Positions 42,959 to 56,344 of a stretch of DNA of 64,000 nt are shown piece by piece. The DNA is taken from contig NZ_CP151996.1 of assembly GCF_038593855.1 (NCBI RefSeq), positions 3,968,001 to 4,032,000 of the forward strand. The letters run 5' to 3'. Under the pieces are notes generated by a model. That model did no database searches. It was not told the DNA's origin and was given only the letters and a program-made list of their open reading frames with translations. Position 1 is the stretch's first letter; the number at the start of each line of letters is the position of its first letter. This DNA is from Lysinibacillus sp. FSL M8-0337. Lineage in GTDB: Bacteria > Bacillota > Bacilli > Bacillales_A > Planococcaceae. A program made the position numbers and the translations under genes.

Positions 42959-43180
42959 TTAGTCAGAATCTTGACATAACATCGCTTTAAATTGTATTTT
43001 TTGACGTAAATACGTTGGTTCGCCATTTACTAGATGAAAAATAGGCTCTTCCTTCCGTCCCATCGCCATATATCCATCTTGACGCATTCTCTCCAAACAT
43101 TGTTCGATTGTTTCATTTTCTTCTACTTCATACCAAATTTGCTTTTTGCCCAAACTGCTCTTCCTTCCAATCCATGTCAT
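42959..43180 (-). CDS. yebG: NETI-motif protein YebG
   Basis: 73 aa. It contains the family motif in EENETIEQCLERMRQDGY followed by GRKEEPIFHLVNGEP. YebG-type proteins sit just upstream of purE in Bacillus, as here; the function is unknown. The ribosome-binding site is TAAGGAAGAAC. Its stop codon lies a few bases before the PurBoxes of the pur promoter. Confidence 0.85.
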   Translation of the reverse strand: MTWIGRKSSLGKKQIWYEVEENETIEQCLERMRQDGYMAMGRKEEPIFHLVNGEPTYLRQKIQFKAMLCQDSD

Positions 43181-43338
43181 GATTGTTCTTCCTTACTTGT
43201 AATCCATTATACCCGATAAAGCACTTCAAAAATGCACGAAATTGTAACAATTCGTAATCATAGTAGCGTTTTATATCCATATTTCAAGCTTCACAATTGT
43301 ATAACTGGTACCTTTACATAAAAACATTATAGAGAAAA

Positions 43339-43368
43339 CAAAAAAACCAAGGAATATATCCTTGGCTT
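43339..43368 (-). terminator. rRNA operon terminator
   Basis: AAGCCAAGGA and TCCTTGG form a short stem and are followed by a 7-nt T-run on the minus strand, 9 bp beyond the 5S 3' end. Confidence 0.85.
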
Positions 43369-43376
43369 TTAAATTT

Positions 43377-43492
43377 GCCTAGCGACGTCCTACTCTCACA
43401 GGGGGAAGCCCCCAACTACCATCGGCGCTAAAGAGCTTAACTTCCGTGTTCGGTATGGGAACGGGTGTGACCTCTTTGCCATCATCACTAGA
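43377..43492 (-). rRNA. rrf: 5S ribosomal RNA
   Basis: 116 nt. It reads, on the minus strand, TCTAGTGATGATGGCAAAGA at the 5' end and GAGTAGGACGTCGCTAGGC at the 3' end, typical of Bacillales 5S. Ends were set by analogy with the B. subtilis 5S and are accurate to a few bases. Confidence 0.95.
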
Positions 43493-43501
43493 CTATTTAC
43501 G

Positions 43502-43617
43502 GCTTTCAATATACATCGTATTTCTTTGTCAGCTTCATTCGTTCAGTCAGTCACGTACAGATGTACGCTCCTTCCTTCTCTCAATTGCTTCCGCGAACTA
43601 CTCGTATCTTGAAACCC
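43502..43617 (-). repeat. Spacer repeat, copy 1 (23S-5S spacer)
   Basis: About 115 bp nearly identical to 46612-46723 in the 16S-23S spacer. Both contain the block CAGCTTCATTCGTTC-x-GTCAGTC, then CGTACAGA-x-GTACGCTCCTT, and both end ACTCGTATCT-x-GAAACC. It includes the partial palindrome CGTACAgaTGTACG. Confidence 0.8.
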
Positions 43618-43632
43618 TTTTATGAAAGGTTG

Positions 43633-43654
43633 TTCTTTCAAAACTGGATAAACG
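43633..43654 (-). other. 23S processing stem, 3' strand
   Basis: TTCTTTCAAAACTGGATAAA here is complementary, with one mismatch, to the transcript of 46792-46812. The two would pair to bring the ends of pre-23S together for processing. Confidence 0.75.
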
Positions 43655-43679
43655 GTGCATTGAATGTTTCAAACTTTTT

Positions 43680-46605
<2,926 letters not shown>

Positions 46606-46611
46606 TGCAGC

Positions 46612-46723
46612 TTCCGATATACATCGTAATCCAGCGTCAGCTTCATTCGTTCGGTCAGTCACGTACAGAGGTACGCTCCTTCTCTCACTCAATCGCTTCC
46701 TTGTCTTACTCGTATCTCGAAAC
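46612..46723 (-). repeat. Spacer repeat, copy 2 (16S-23S spacer)
   Basis: The second copy of the repeat at 43502-43617, in the same orientation, directly before the 23S 5' end. Similarity is roughly 80 percent by eye. The rest of the 16S-23S spacer (46606-46907) has no tRNA gene. Confidence 0.8.
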
Positions 46724-46791
46724 CTTCATTTGTTATTAAGCCTATAAAAAACTTAAAAAAATAAATGTGTTTGTTACAATTTCAATGTCGT

Positions 46792-46812
46792 TTTATCCAG
46801 TTTTCAAAGAAC
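46792..46812 (-). other. 23S processing stem, 5' strand
   Basis: TTTATCCAGTTTTCAAAGAA on the plus strand is the reverse complement of 43633-43654 except for one base. Confidence 0.75.
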
Positions 46813-46843
46813 AAGTTTTGAAGTATTTCATCGTAATGATGAA

Positions 46844-46871
46844 CCTTCAAAACTGAACGCAAAACGTAATC
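46844..46871 (-). other. 16S processing stem, 3' strand
   Basis: CCTTCAAAACTGAACG then CAAAACGTAATC is the reverse complement of 48559-48588 with one mismatch and a 2-nt bulge. It lies 37 bp after the 16S 3' end. Confidence 0.75.
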
Positions 46872-46899
46872 TTACAAACCCAAGGTTTGTATTCCGAAA

Positions 46900-48460
<1,561 letters not shown>

Positions 48461-48558
48461 AAGAAATTTGATTAGCTCAAATTGTTTTGCTGGCATCAAT
48501 TTTGATGTCCAAAATTTTGTTTTGTTCACTAACGAAGTTAGCTAGTAAAAACTTTATT

Positions 48559-48588
48559 GATTACGTTTTGCTTGTTCAGTTTTCAAGG
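48559..48588 (-). other. 16S processing stem, 5' strand
   Basis: Complementary to 46844-46871 in the 16S-23S spacer. The pair encloses the whole 16S precursor and fits an RNase III-type cleavage stem. Confidence 0.75.
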
Positions 48589-48623
48589 TTCATTTCGCTA
48601 GTTACTAACAAGTAACTTTTTAT

Positions 48624-48652
48624 AATTTAACATACATTCAATATGATGTCAA
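48624..48652 (-). promoter_or_regulatory. rRNA operon promoter P2
   Basis: TTGACA (48647-48652), 17 bp, TAAATT (48624-48629) on the minus strand, about 165 bp before 16S. Confidence 0.75.
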
Positions 48653-48703
48653 CTATTATTTTCTCACATTGTGTTGTTCACATGTTTCGTAACAACGTGT
48701 TTA

Positions 48704-48732
48704 AATATAACATCTCGTATCATAGTTTGCAA
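48704..48732 (-). promoter_or_regulatory. rRNA operon promoter P1
   Basis: TTGCAA (48727-48732), 17 bp, TATATT (48704-48709), 80 bp upstream of P2. Tandem promoters are normal for Bacillus rRNA operons. Confidence 0.7.
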
Positions 48733-48823
48733 GTGTTTAATTGAAATAAAACTATTCAGTCAATAATAACTAGTAGTTTCTTCTATAGTATATTAAGTGT
48801 CAGGTACTCAAGCAATTTCGAAT

Positions 48824-48861
48824 ATAAAGCTCCTCTTCGTTTTCACAAAGAGGAGCTTTAT
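48824..48861 (-). terminator. pbuG terminator
   Basis: ATAAAGCTCCTCTT and AAGAGGAGCTTTAT form a perfect 14-bp stem starting 11 bp after the pbuG stop. Confidence 0.85.
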
Positions 48862-48871
48862 CGTCTTTACA

Positions 48872-50176
48872 TTATCGAACCCAGATAAAGTATGCAAGGA
48901 AGACAAAGAACAATCCGTACATCATTGGGTGAACTTCTTTTTTACGACCTGCTAAAAGCATTGTTACAGGATAGAATACGAAACCAATTGCAATCCCTGT
49001 TGCAATTGAATAACCAAGCGGCATCATTAATACTGTGAAGAACGCTGGAACTGCAATTTCGAATTTATCCCATTCAATTAAACGTAATGATGAAACCATT
49101 AATACACCTACGATAACAAGTGCTGGTGCTGTTACCGCTGAAGTAACAACAGCAAGTAATGGTGAGAAGAATAGCGCGATTATGAATAGCACTGCTGTAA
49201 CAACTGCAGCAAAACCTGAACGGGCACCTGCTGCTACACCTGAAGTTGATTCTACATAAGCAGTAGTTGTTGAAGTACCAAATAACGAACCAATTGTTGT
49301 AGCTAATGCATCCGCCATAAGTGCACGGCTTGCGCGTGGTAATTTATCGTCTTTTACTAGACCAGCTTGAGTAGCAACAGCCATTAATGTCCCTGCTGTA
49401 TCGAAAAAGTCAACGAATAAAAATGTTAGTACTACGACTAAAAATTTAACGTTTATTAAAGAATCAAAGTCATTAAAAATCGGTTTAAGTGCAACCATAA
49501 ATGTTGAATCTACACTTGGAATTGCTGATACAACCGATACAGGTGGTGCAATGACACCTGTGATCATACCAACGACCGCTGTAATAACCATCCCTAAGAA
49601 AATACCGACGCTGCGGAATTTTAAGATAAGAATGACAGAAATAATAATACCGAACACCGCTAAAAGAGTTGAACCTGTAAATGCACCTAATGTTACTAAA
49701 GTTGCTGGACTATCTACAACGATACCCGCTCCTTGTAACCCTACGAATGTAATAAATAAACCAATACCAGCTGATACTGCATATTTAAGTTGTGCTGGAA
49801 TTGCATTAATAACTGTTTCACGAATACCTGTAAGTGAAAGGATAATAAAAATAATCCCTGAGAAAAACACACCTGTTAACCCAGTTTGCCAAGGAATACC
49901 ATACGCTCCTACTACAGTGAAAGCAAAGAATGCATTCAATCCCATACCTGGGGCTAATGAGATTGGGAATTTAGCGAAAATACCCATAATCAAAGAACCG
50001 ACTGCTGCTGCTAATGCTGTTGCTACGAATACAGCACCTTTATCCATTCCTGCATTTTCCAGAATACCTGGGTTAACCGCTAAAATATAAGCCATGGCAA
50101 GGAATGTTGTAATACCACCAATTATTTCGCGGCGATAATTAGTACCTAATTCATCGAACATGAAATATTTTTTCAT
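48872..50176 (-). CDS. pbuG: Guanine/hypoxanthine permease (AzgA/NCS2 family)
   Basis: 434 aa with about 12 membrane spans. Family motifs: REIIGGITTFLAMAYILAVN, the ASLAPGMGLNAFF-type segment (SLAPGMGLNAFFAFTVV), FVDFFDTAGTLMAVA and GTSTTTAYVESTSGVAAGAR. The protein imports hypoxanthine and guanine. A guanine riboswitch with terminator and an inverted PurBox pair precede it, so supply of the substrate shuts off its own uptake gene. It lies next to the guaA region as in B. subtilis. Confidence 0.95.
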   Translation of the reverse strand: MKKYFMFDELGTNYRREIIGGITTFLAMAYILAVNPGILENAGMDKGAVFVATALAAAVGSLIMGIFAKFPISLAPGMGLNAFFAFTVVGAYGIPWQTGLTGVFFSGIIFIILSLTGIRETVINAIPAQLKYAVSAGIGLFITFVGLQGAGIVVDSPATLVTLGAFTGSTLLAVFGIIISVILILKFRSVGIFLGMVITAVVGMITGVIAPPVSVVSAIPSVDSTFMVALKPIFNDFDSLINVKFLVVVLTFLFVDFFDTAGTLMAVATQAGLVKDDKLPRASRALMADALATTIGSLFGTSTTTAYVESTSGVAAGARSGFAAVVTAVLFIIALFFSPLLAVVTSAVTAPALVIVGVLMVSSLRLIEWDKFEIAVPAFFTVLMMPLGYSIATGIAIGFVFYPVTMLLAGRKKEVHPMMYGLFFVFLAYFIWVR

Positions 50177-50220
50177 TTTTGAAAGATCCTCCGTATTGTC
50201 GTCTTCAATACCGAAAACAA

Positions 50221-50388
50221 AAAAGACACGCTGACTACTCTACTAGTCGCATGTCTACGATACATTTCAGCACTCATAATGTGTGAAATAAATTAGTTAC
50301 TATACATTCGTATAAAACTAAAATCGTAGTCAAGTTATTTACGGTAACTTGGTAGAAACTCACGGGCCTTATCCCCGACATTATACGA
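50221..50388 (-). promoter_or_regulatory. Guanine riboswitch and terminator in the pbuG leader
   Basis: The aptamer is 50324-50388. P1 is UCGUA/UACGA, J2/3 is GUUUCUACC, P3 is CAAGUUA/UAACUUG with L3 CCGUAAA, and J3/1 is ACUACGA, so position 74 is C (guanine). The terminator at 50221-50262 pairs AGACATGC-GACTA with TAGTC-a-GCGTGTCT and ends in TTTTT. Confidence 0.93.
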
Positions 50389-50411
50389 CGACTTATTTAA
50401 TTTACAATCGT

Positions 50412-50440
50412 AATATATCATTTCGTTTTTTAGATTTCAA
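50412..50440 (-). promoter_or_regulatory. Sigma-A promoter of pbuG
   Basis: TTGAAA (50435-50440), 17-bp spacer, TATATT (50412-50417) on the minus strand, 24 bp before the aptamer. Confidence 0.75.
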
Positions 50441-50444
50441 CCCC

Positions 50445-50492
50445 ATTTCCGAACATTTCTTATAAAAAAAATACGAAAGTTCGTATAAAATA
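50445..50492 (-). promoter_or_regulatory. PurR operator: inverted PurBox pair upstream of pbuG
   Basis: ATTTCCGAACATTT (core 50450-50454) and the inverted TATACGAACTTT (core 50479-50483) flank a 26-nt interval, the same geometry as at purE, directly upstream of the -35 box. Confidence 0.75.
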
Positions 50493-50536
50493 CGGAATTA
50501 ATGTTCAGTTTTTGGAAAAAACACAGAAAAATAAAG

Positions 50537-50569
50537 AAAAAGAACTCTTTTTCTATGAGTTCTTTTTAG
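50537..50569 (-). terminator. Terminator of the CPBP protease gene
   Basis: AAAAAGAACTC and GAGTTCTTTTT form an 11-bp stem with a 9-nt loop and T-run, 9 bp after the stop codon. Confidence 0.8.
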
Positions 50570-50577
50570 CGTTAGCA

Positions 50578-51237
50578 CTAAAGTGCAAAGAGCATCGCAA
50601 TACAATTATTAAAGATATGGAGGGTAATTGAATACACGATATTAAAATTTGATTTGTAATAAATCACCCCAAAGATGAGCCCAGAGTAAAAGTAAGGTAT
50701 CACTTGAACAATTTCTGAAAAGCTATGTACATGTAAAAGGCCAAATAAGAAACTCGAAATTCCAATCGAGAAATATACCCCTATCTTTGTCTTTAACTTT
50801 TTCAGGATGATTTCCCTAAATATTATCTCCTCATTCACCGGCCCCAGCAAAACGACTGGAAACAAAAAGATAAATAGCATCATACCTTGCGCTATCTGCA
50901 AAACATGGTTGACGCTAGATTGATTTGACGAGTTAGCAAAGGAATCAACCAATGGATCTATAAACATTACACCTAGATATAGTAACAACAATCCAACAAT
51001 AAACAATTGAATAAATTTTAAAGGTTTGTTTCGAATATCTTTCAAACCAAGAATTATTTGGCTATGTAATGATATAAAGGCTATGATGCAAACCATTCCA
51101 TGTGCAAGACAAAATAGCATTAAGAAAGTATTTAGTTCAGTCTGATTAGCGGGCGAATTAAAAAGCTTTGGCAATACAAGCACCAGTGATATGTAACTAA
51201 ATAAAATCACGCTATACTTATATTTTCGTAACATCAT
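50578..51237 (-). CDS. CPBP/CAAX-family intramembrane metalloprotease
   Basis: 219 aa from ATG 51237, which has AAAGGA 6 nt upstream; earlier in-frame ATGs lack a site. It has about six or seven membrane spans. The Abi/CPBP motifs are present: NEEIIFREIILKKL (EExxxR), then FGLLHVHS, then LHIFNNCIAML with the third metal-binding His/Asn. In Firmicutes such proteases are linked to bacteriocin self-immunity or protein maturation, but here there is no bacteriocin gene nearby. It is monocistronic, with its own terminator. Confidence 0.85.
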   Translation of the reverse strand: MMLRKYKYSVILFSYISLVLVLPKLFNSPANQTELNTFLMLFCLAHGMVCIIAFISLHSQIILGLKDIRNKPLKFIQLFIVGLLLLYLGVMFIDPLVDSFANSSNQSSVNHVLQIAQGMMLFIFLFPVVLLGPVNEEIIFREIILKKLKTKIGVYFSIGISSFLFGLLHVHSFSEIVQVIPYFYSGLIFGVIYYKSNFNIVYSITLHIFNNCIAMLFAL

Positions 51238-51374
51238 AACCATTCCTTTCAATTTTTTCACTACTCATTACTACACAAACAATTATAGTTTTTAGACGAT
51301 TTTATTGTAATAACATGCTATTTAGGATGCAATTCATTTGATAGTAAGCTAATCGTTTGAAATTCCTTACATAA

Positions 51375-51417
51375 ATAAGAACCCCCCTATAGCCTAAAAG
51401 CTAAAGGGGGTTCTTAT
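51375..51417 (-). terminator. Terminator of the MOSC gene
   Basis: ATAAGAACCCCC and GGGGGTTCTTAT make a perfect outer stem with an inner TAGC/GCTA pairing. The tail is T-rich rather than a pure T-run. Confidence 0.75.
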
Positions 51418-51428
51418 ACTTTTGTGCT

Positions 51429-52097
51429 TTACTTCCCTACTCGACTCTGCAACGACTGAATCTTTTTTCCTAACTTTTGTTGCCAATCTAACGCTAATGC
51501 ATCCACCGCTTGAATGTTCTTCATCGCACCTACATCATTGTTTTTATAATAGACTTCGTTGCAATATAAAACAGATATACCCGCAGGATGTCTTTCAATC
51601 AATTCAATCGTTGAATCTGCACTGATTGTTCCCTCGATTAGCACACGTGCAAGGTAGCCCGTATATCCCGTTTCAATTAAACGTTTGAGCAATATATCTG
51701 CCTTTGCATATCTATCAATCGTGCTACACGGAATACGCCCTTGCGTAATTTGAATAACAGCATTTCCAATTTTATAAGTATCTCCTATACAAACATCCGC
51801 TTCCAACATGTTCGTTACCGTTAAATTCTCACCGAATGTTGCAGTCGGCAATTTTTTTCCTAGTTCTTGTTCCCATTGTATGTAATGCTCTGCAGGATAT
51901 AAACAAACAGCACGATCAGGTCCACCATGATGTTTTTTATCTGCTACATCATCTCCCTCAAATCCACTCTTTCCCAAATAAACTTCTTGTACTTCTTGTT
52001 TTTCAATTCCTGTTATCATTGATCGCCCGTTGCTATAGTTCAATTCTTTTGGCATACCGACAGCTAATGTGTGAATCGTCGCAATACTTTTCTCCAT
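51429..52097 (-). CDS. MOSC-domain protein (YiiM-like)
   Basis: 222 aa from the chosen start MEKSIATIH, with GAGGGGG 7 nt upstream. The MOSC domain has GFEGDDVADKKHHGGPDRAVC, a YPAEHYIQWEQELG segment, FGENLTVTNMLEADVCIGD and the conserved Cys motif QGRIPCSTI. MOSC proteins transfer or bind the molybdenum cofactor's sulfur; YiiM-type members reduce N-hydroxylated bases. A short 3-alpha tail follows (from about residue 165). No molybdoenzyme gene is adjacent, so the partner is unknown. Confidence 0.88.
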   Translation of the reverse strand: MEKSIATIHTLAVGMPKELNYSNGRSMITGIEKQEVQEVYLGKSGFEGDDVADKKHHGGPDRAVCLYPAEHYIQWEQELGKKLPTATFGENLTVTNMLEADVCIGDTYKIGNAVIQITQGRIPCSTIDRYAKADILLKRLIETGYTGYLARVLIEGTISADSTIELIERHPAGISVLYCNEVYYKNNDVGAMKNIQAVDALALDWQQKLGKKIQSLQSRVGK

Positions 52098-52233
52098 TTT
52101 CATCCCCCTCAATTAAAAGCCAACGTCATTTCATAAACTTAGTTTACTACATCCAACACTTTTCCAGCAATTCCACTCTTTCTACAATGGTTTATGGTCT
52201 GTCTCCATGTTACACCCGTCATTCCCACGCAAC

Positions 52234-52277
52234 AAAAAAAGCCCTAAACCCCTGTGTTATCAGGGCATTTAGGACTC
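52234..52277 (-). terminator. guaA terminator
   Basis: AGTCCTAAA-x-CCCTG pairs with CAGGG-x-TTTAGGGCT and is followed by seven T on the minus strand, 14 bp after the guaA stop. Confidence 0.85.
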
Positions 52278-52290
52278 TTGCTATTTGCGA

Positions 52291-53844
52291 TTATTCCCAC
52301 TCAATTGTTGCTGGTGGCTTCGATGTAATATCATACAGCACGCGGTTTACGTGTTTTACTTCGTTTACTAAACGTACAGAGATTTTCTCTAGTACGTCCC
52401 AAGGGATACGTGCCCAGTCAGAAGTCATACCGTCGATAGACGTTACAGCACGGATACCGATTGCGTAGTCATACGTACGAGCATCGCCCATTACACCTAC
52501 TGAACGAATATCAGGTAATACCGTGAAGTATTGCCAAATGTCACGATCAAGACCAGCTTTTGCGATTTCTTCACGTAAGATGAAATCAGATTCACGAACA
52601 ATTTCAAGTTTTTCTTCTGTTACTTCACCAAGTACACGAATACCTAAACCAGGACCTGGGAATGGTTGACGCCAAACAATTTTTTCATCTAGACCAAGTT
52701 CTAAGCCAAGTGCACGAACTTCGTCTTTGAATAATGTTTTTAATGGTTCAATTAATTTGAACTGCATGTCTTCTGGAAGACCGCCTACATTATGGTGAGA
52801 TTTGATTGTTTGCGCAGTCGACGTACCAGATTCAATAATGTCTGTGTATAACGTTCCTTGTGCAAGGAAATCCATACCTTCTAATTTTGAAGCTTCTTCA
52901 TCGAATACGTAAATAAATTCGTTACCGATAATTTTACGTTTTTTCTCTGGATCAGATACACCCGCAAGTTTGTCCATGAAGCGTTGACGTGCATCGATTT
53001 TAATTAGGTTCATATCGAAATCTTCTGTGAAAGTTTTCATCACCTGTTCAACTTCACCTTTACGGTTTAAGTTGTGGTCTACGAACATACAAGTCAATTG
53101 GTCACCGATTGCTTTATGAATAAGCACTGCAACAACAGAAGAGTCTACCCCACCTGAAAGTGCACATAATACTTTTTTATCGCCAACGATTTCGCGAATT
53201 TTAGCAATTTCGATTTCGATAAAGTTTGCCATTGACCAATCGCCTTTAGCGCCACAAATATCGAATACGAATTGACGTAGTAAATCATTACCATATACAG
53301 AGTGACGAACTTCTGGGTGGAATTGTACTGCATATAGTTTACGTTCTGCGTTTGCCATAGCAGCGATTGGACAAGATGCACTTGTTGCAATGATTTCAAA
53401 GCCAGCAGGTACTTCTGTTACGTGGTCGCCATGACTCATCCAGACGATTTGTTCTGTTGGTAAATCACCGAATAATTTATTAGCAGCCGTTACTTGAACT
53501 TCCGCTTTACCGTATTCACGTGTTTCAGCGCCTTCTACTTTACCGCCTTGCGTATGCGCCATTAATTGCATACCATAGCAAATACCTAGGATTGGTAAAC
53601 CTAATTCGAAAATAGCTGGATCTACATGGAATGCATTGTCATCATAAACAGAGTTAGGACCACCTGAAAAGATAATACCTGCTGCATTCATGTCTTTAAT
53701 TTCATCTGCTGTAATCGTATGTGGGTGTAATTCACTGAAAACACCAAATTCACGGATACGACGCGTAATTAATTGGTTAAATTGGCTACCGAAGTCTAGA
53801 ACGACGATTTTTTCTTGCTCTTTTAATAAAGGGCTTGCTGACAA
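52291..53844 (-). CDS. guaA: GMP synthase (glutamine-hydrolysing)
   Basis: 517 aa; converts XMP to GMP. The N-terminal class I glutaminase has [13 protein letters not shown] (nucleophile Cys) and QFHPEVRHS. The ATP-pyrophosphatase P-loop is [14 protein letters not shown], and the C-terminal dimerisation domain ends [11 protein letters not shown] place the start at TTG 53844 because GAGGTG lies 6 nt before it. A GTG 9 nt upstream lies within that site and is less likely. A guanine-type riboswitch precedes the gene. Confidence 0.95.
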   Translation of the reverse strand: MSASPLLKEQEKIVVLDFGSQFNQLITRRIREFGVFSELHPHTITADEIKDMNAAGIIFSGGPNSVYDDNAFHVDPAIFELGLPILGICYGMQLMAHTQGGKVEGAETREYGKAEVQVTAANKLFGDLPTEQIVWMSHGDHVTEVPAGFEIIATSASCPIAAMANAERKLYAVQFHPEVRHSVYGNDLLRQFVFDICGAKGDWSMANFIEIEIAKIREIVGDKKVLCALSGGVDSSVVAVLIHKAIGDQLTCMFVDHNLNRKGEVEQVMKTFTEDFDMNLIKIDARQRFMDKLAGVSDPEKKRKIIGNEFIYVFDEEASKLEGMDFLAQGTLYTDIIESGTSTAQTIKSHHNVGGLPEDMQFKLIEPLKTLFKDEVRALGLELGLDEKIVWRQPFPGPGLGIRVLGEVTEEKLEIVRESDFILREEIAKAGLDRDIWQYFTVLPDIRSVGVMGDARTYDYAIGIRAVTSIDGMTSDWARIPWDVLEKISVRLVNEVKHVNRVLYDITSKPPATIEWE

Positions 53845-53912
53845 TATTTCCACCTCTTCTTCTATTTTTAAAGGACGTTTTCATATGTTCAAAGAAAAAC
53901 GCGTATGAAAGT

Positions 53913-54084
53913 AAAAAAAACTTCCTACGCGTCCATAAGCTCTTGATATATAAAGGGGAATGCGTAACAAAGAAAAGTGATGTATAAAACTTCTCACCTA
54001 GCCAAAACATTCACCTTCATAGAGAAATCATTTACGGTGATTTCGTAGAAACATCCGAACCCTATTTTCGAACTTATATGAAAG
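53913..54084 (-). promoter_or_regulatory. Guanine-type riboswitch in the guaA leader
   Basis: The aptamer is 54014-54084. P1 is CUUUCAUA/UAUGAAGG, P2 is UUCGAA/UUCGGA with L2 AAUAGGG, J2/3 is GUUUCUAC, and P3 is GAAAUCA/UGAUUUC with L3 CCGUAAA. J3/1 reads UCUAUG, so position 74 is C (guanine) while position 73 is U instead of the usual A. A downstream hairpin (53913-53975), TTACGC/GCGTAGGAAG plus eight T, is a likely terminator. Confidence 0.85.
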
Positions 54085-54111
54085 CCATCCTAATCATATA
54101 TAATTTTTTTC

Positions 54112-54140
54112 ATTTTACTCTTTGTACCCATTAAAATCAA
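54112..54140 (-). promoter_or_regulatory. Probable sigma-A promoter of guaA
   Basis: TTGATT (54135-54140), 17 bp, TAAAAT (54112-54117) on the minus strand. It overlaps the stop codon of the transglutaminase gene. No PurBox pair was seen here. Confidence 0.6.
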
Positions 54141-56344
54141 CCGATTGTGCGATTGATTAAATATTCCCAACTTTCCCGCAGTTTAACGAAGTCAACATCT
54201 TGTGCATTCTTGCCATAAATATGTTGCTCGTATACGGCCGTTAACTTTTGCATCTCTTCTGTCTCTAACGATGCATCTACCCGTTCAGCAAACGCTCGCA
54301 ATGTTTCGCCATGTTTTCGTTTTAAACCAATGCGCCCTAACTGCTTCGTTAATGCTTGATAGGAAGCATCAAAACTTGACCAATCCGCTTCTTTTTTGCG
54401 ATAGACACGCACCTGCATTTTAGGAATCCATGTTTTTCGTTGTACAAATAAAGCCACACCAATAATAATGAGTAAAGCCATTAGCGTGAACCAAACATAT
54501 TTTAACGATTTCACCCAAGCCCATACACGGTCTAAGCTAAAAGCTGAATTGTTAGCTGTTTGCTCTGTTGGTTGCTCTTTCTTTTGCTGTTGCGCTGGTT
54601 TTTCTTCTGGTTGTAGTACTTCTTCTTGCTGAGGTTGATTTTGCTGTAAATCATAATCAATATTCACTGTACCAGAAAAGCCAATTGTCGGTTCAAACTC
54701 TATCCACCCTGTGCCTGGAACATATGCCTCTACCCAAGAGTGGGCATTGTCATTCGTCACTTTATATTCACGCAGACCATTTGATAACGCCCCTGCATCA
54801 CCTGGTGCAAAACCTTTCACCCAGCGAGCGGGAATGCCGATAGAACGGAGCATAACAACCATGGATGTAGAAAAGTTATCACAGTAACCTACTTTTGTAT
54901 CGAATAAAAATTGATCTACATAATCTTGTTTTTCAGCAGGAATAGCTGCTGCTTTTTTATCGTATCTATAGTTTCCCTTTGAAAAATAGCCTTCCACTGC
55001 CTTTATTTTTTCGTATACAGAGGCTTTATCACGCGTTATATCGAGCGTTAAATCTTGTACACGCTGTGGAAGTGTGTCAGGTAATTGTAAAAAACGATTA
55101 TAAGAAGGATCTAATGTTTCTAACATAGCTGGTTCAGACATTTGAAGCTGTTGCAAACTATAGTTTGGCTCACTATAAGTGATCGTATAATTAGACAGTA
55201 ATTTATTACTACCATTATCCGTCGTCACCAATTCGCCACTCGGTTGTTTTGTTACTATTTTTTCGGTTTGTCCATCTTGAATATACAAGGTAGGGTCCTC
55301 TGCCGAAACGGATAACATGCCATATGTTTGAATTAAAAATGGCATAGGGACAGCCATATCCATTTGAATTTGCCGCTCATTTTCTCGTGGCCCAACCTGT
55401 AAGGATGTATAAATTGGGGTATCGTTTTCAAAAACAGCTTCCCCCATATATTCACCTGATAACACCCAGCCTTTCGATGTATACGTATCTTTAGTATCAA
55501 TACGCCAATAATGGCGATCACGTGAGGTTGCCGTAAAAATTAATGTATTATCTCCTTTATACGGCCCACCTAACCTACTGTCATCATCACTATAGCCAAC
55601 TGTTCTTTGTCCATCTCCTACACCATCTTGCCCTGTAACGCTTTTGATAAACGGTACTGGATCAGCCCATGTAGGTCCTGCTTTTGGTAAATAGAATGCC
55701 ACCATACTGACAAGTGCCACCGAAATAAGCATTGGTAAAACAATTTTCCACTTTCTAAGCATATCACTCGGTGCATCGAGCTGAAGTCTTAAACGTTTTA
55801 AAAAAAGTACACCCGTCATAATTAGACCAAGCACAATTACTTTAATAATAGCTAGCTTTCCATTATATTCGCTAAACGTATCAAGTGTCGCGATGAAAAA
55901 TACGGTTAGTACGAAGAAGTAGAAAATATTATGATGCACTGTAATCCAGTGGTGAATTAAATAGATTAACATCCAAATCAACGCTAAAAACAATACTGTT
56001 CTAAATGCATCTGATACTTGTCCAAAATTCCCTGAAAAAATATTCACCATGTTCCACGTCACTTCATTCACTAAAAATGGAATGGTGTGTCCTGAAAAAA
56101 ACGGATTCTCGCTATAAACAAATATAACAAACCATGTAATATAACCTAACTTTATAAGCCCGGACAATAACGGTCGAACTTTAAATAAAGAAAGCACTAG
56201 TGCTAAGCCGATAAAAACTAGAAACAACTGACTTAAACCTGTATTGGTTAATTGCATAACTGGTGTTAGCCACTCACGTAATATAAAGAAAATAATGACG
56301 TACGCGAAAGCTAGCTCAATAAAATGTTCTAGTGATTTTTTCAC
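54137..56344 (-). CDS. yebA: Membrane transglutaminase-like protein YebA (TgpA type)
   Basis: 735 aa. About seven N-terminal membrane spans (residues 1-220) are followed by an extracytoplasmic region (DUF3488-like). A transglutaminase core follows, with Cys near 486 (KVGYCDNFSTSMVVMLR), His near 533 (NAHSWVEAYVPG) and the acidic residue in WIEFEPT. A linker rich in Gln/Pro/Glu (about 565-610) and one more membrane span (about 628-648) lead to a cytoplasmic DUF4129-like tail. It forms an operon with the DUF58 and MoxR genes (4-bp overlaps), the standard TgpA arrangement. The physiological substrate is unknown. Confidence 0.88.
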   Translation of the reverse strand: MKKSLEHFIELAFAYVIIFFILREWLTPVMQLTNTGLSQLFLVFIGLALVLSLFKVRPLLSGLIKLGYITWFVIFVYSENPFFSGHTIPFLVNEVTWNMVNIFSGNFGQVSDAFRTVLFLALIWMLIYLIHHWITVHHNIFYFFVLTVFFIATLDTFSEYNGKLAIIKVIVLGLIMTGVLFLKRLRLQLDAPSDMLRKWKIVLPMLISVALVSMVAFYLPKAGPTWADPVPFIKSVTGQDGVGDGQRTVGYSDDDSRLGGPYKGDNTLIFTATSRDRHYWRIDTKDTYTSKGWVLSGEYMGEAVFENDTPIYTSLQVGPRENERQIQMDMAVPMPFLIQTYGMLSVSAEDPTLYIQDGQTEKIVTKQPSGELVTTDNGSNKLLSNYTITYSEPNYSLQQLQMSEPAMLETLDPSYNRFLQLPDTLPQRVQDLTLDITRDKASVYEKIKAVEGYFSKGNYRYDKKAAAIPAEKQDYVDQFLFDTKVGYCDNFSTSMVVMLRSIGIPARWVKGFAPGDAGALSNGLREYKVTNDNAHSWVEAYVPGTGWIEFEPTIGFSGTVNIDYDLQQNQPQQEEVLQPEEKPAQQQKKEQPTEQTANNSAFSLDRVWAWVKSLKYVWFTLMALLIIIGVALFVQRKTWIPKMQVRVYRKKEADWSSFDASYQALTKQLGRIGLKRKHGETLRAFAERVDASLETEEMQKLTAVYEQHIYGKNAQDVDFVKLRESWEYLINRTIG

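Noticed and set aside
54137-56344. Loss of the catalytic Asp in the transglutaminase (FEPT instead of FDPT)
   Set aside because: Glu at this position is, to my knowledge, common in bacterial members, so I do not treat it as inactivating.
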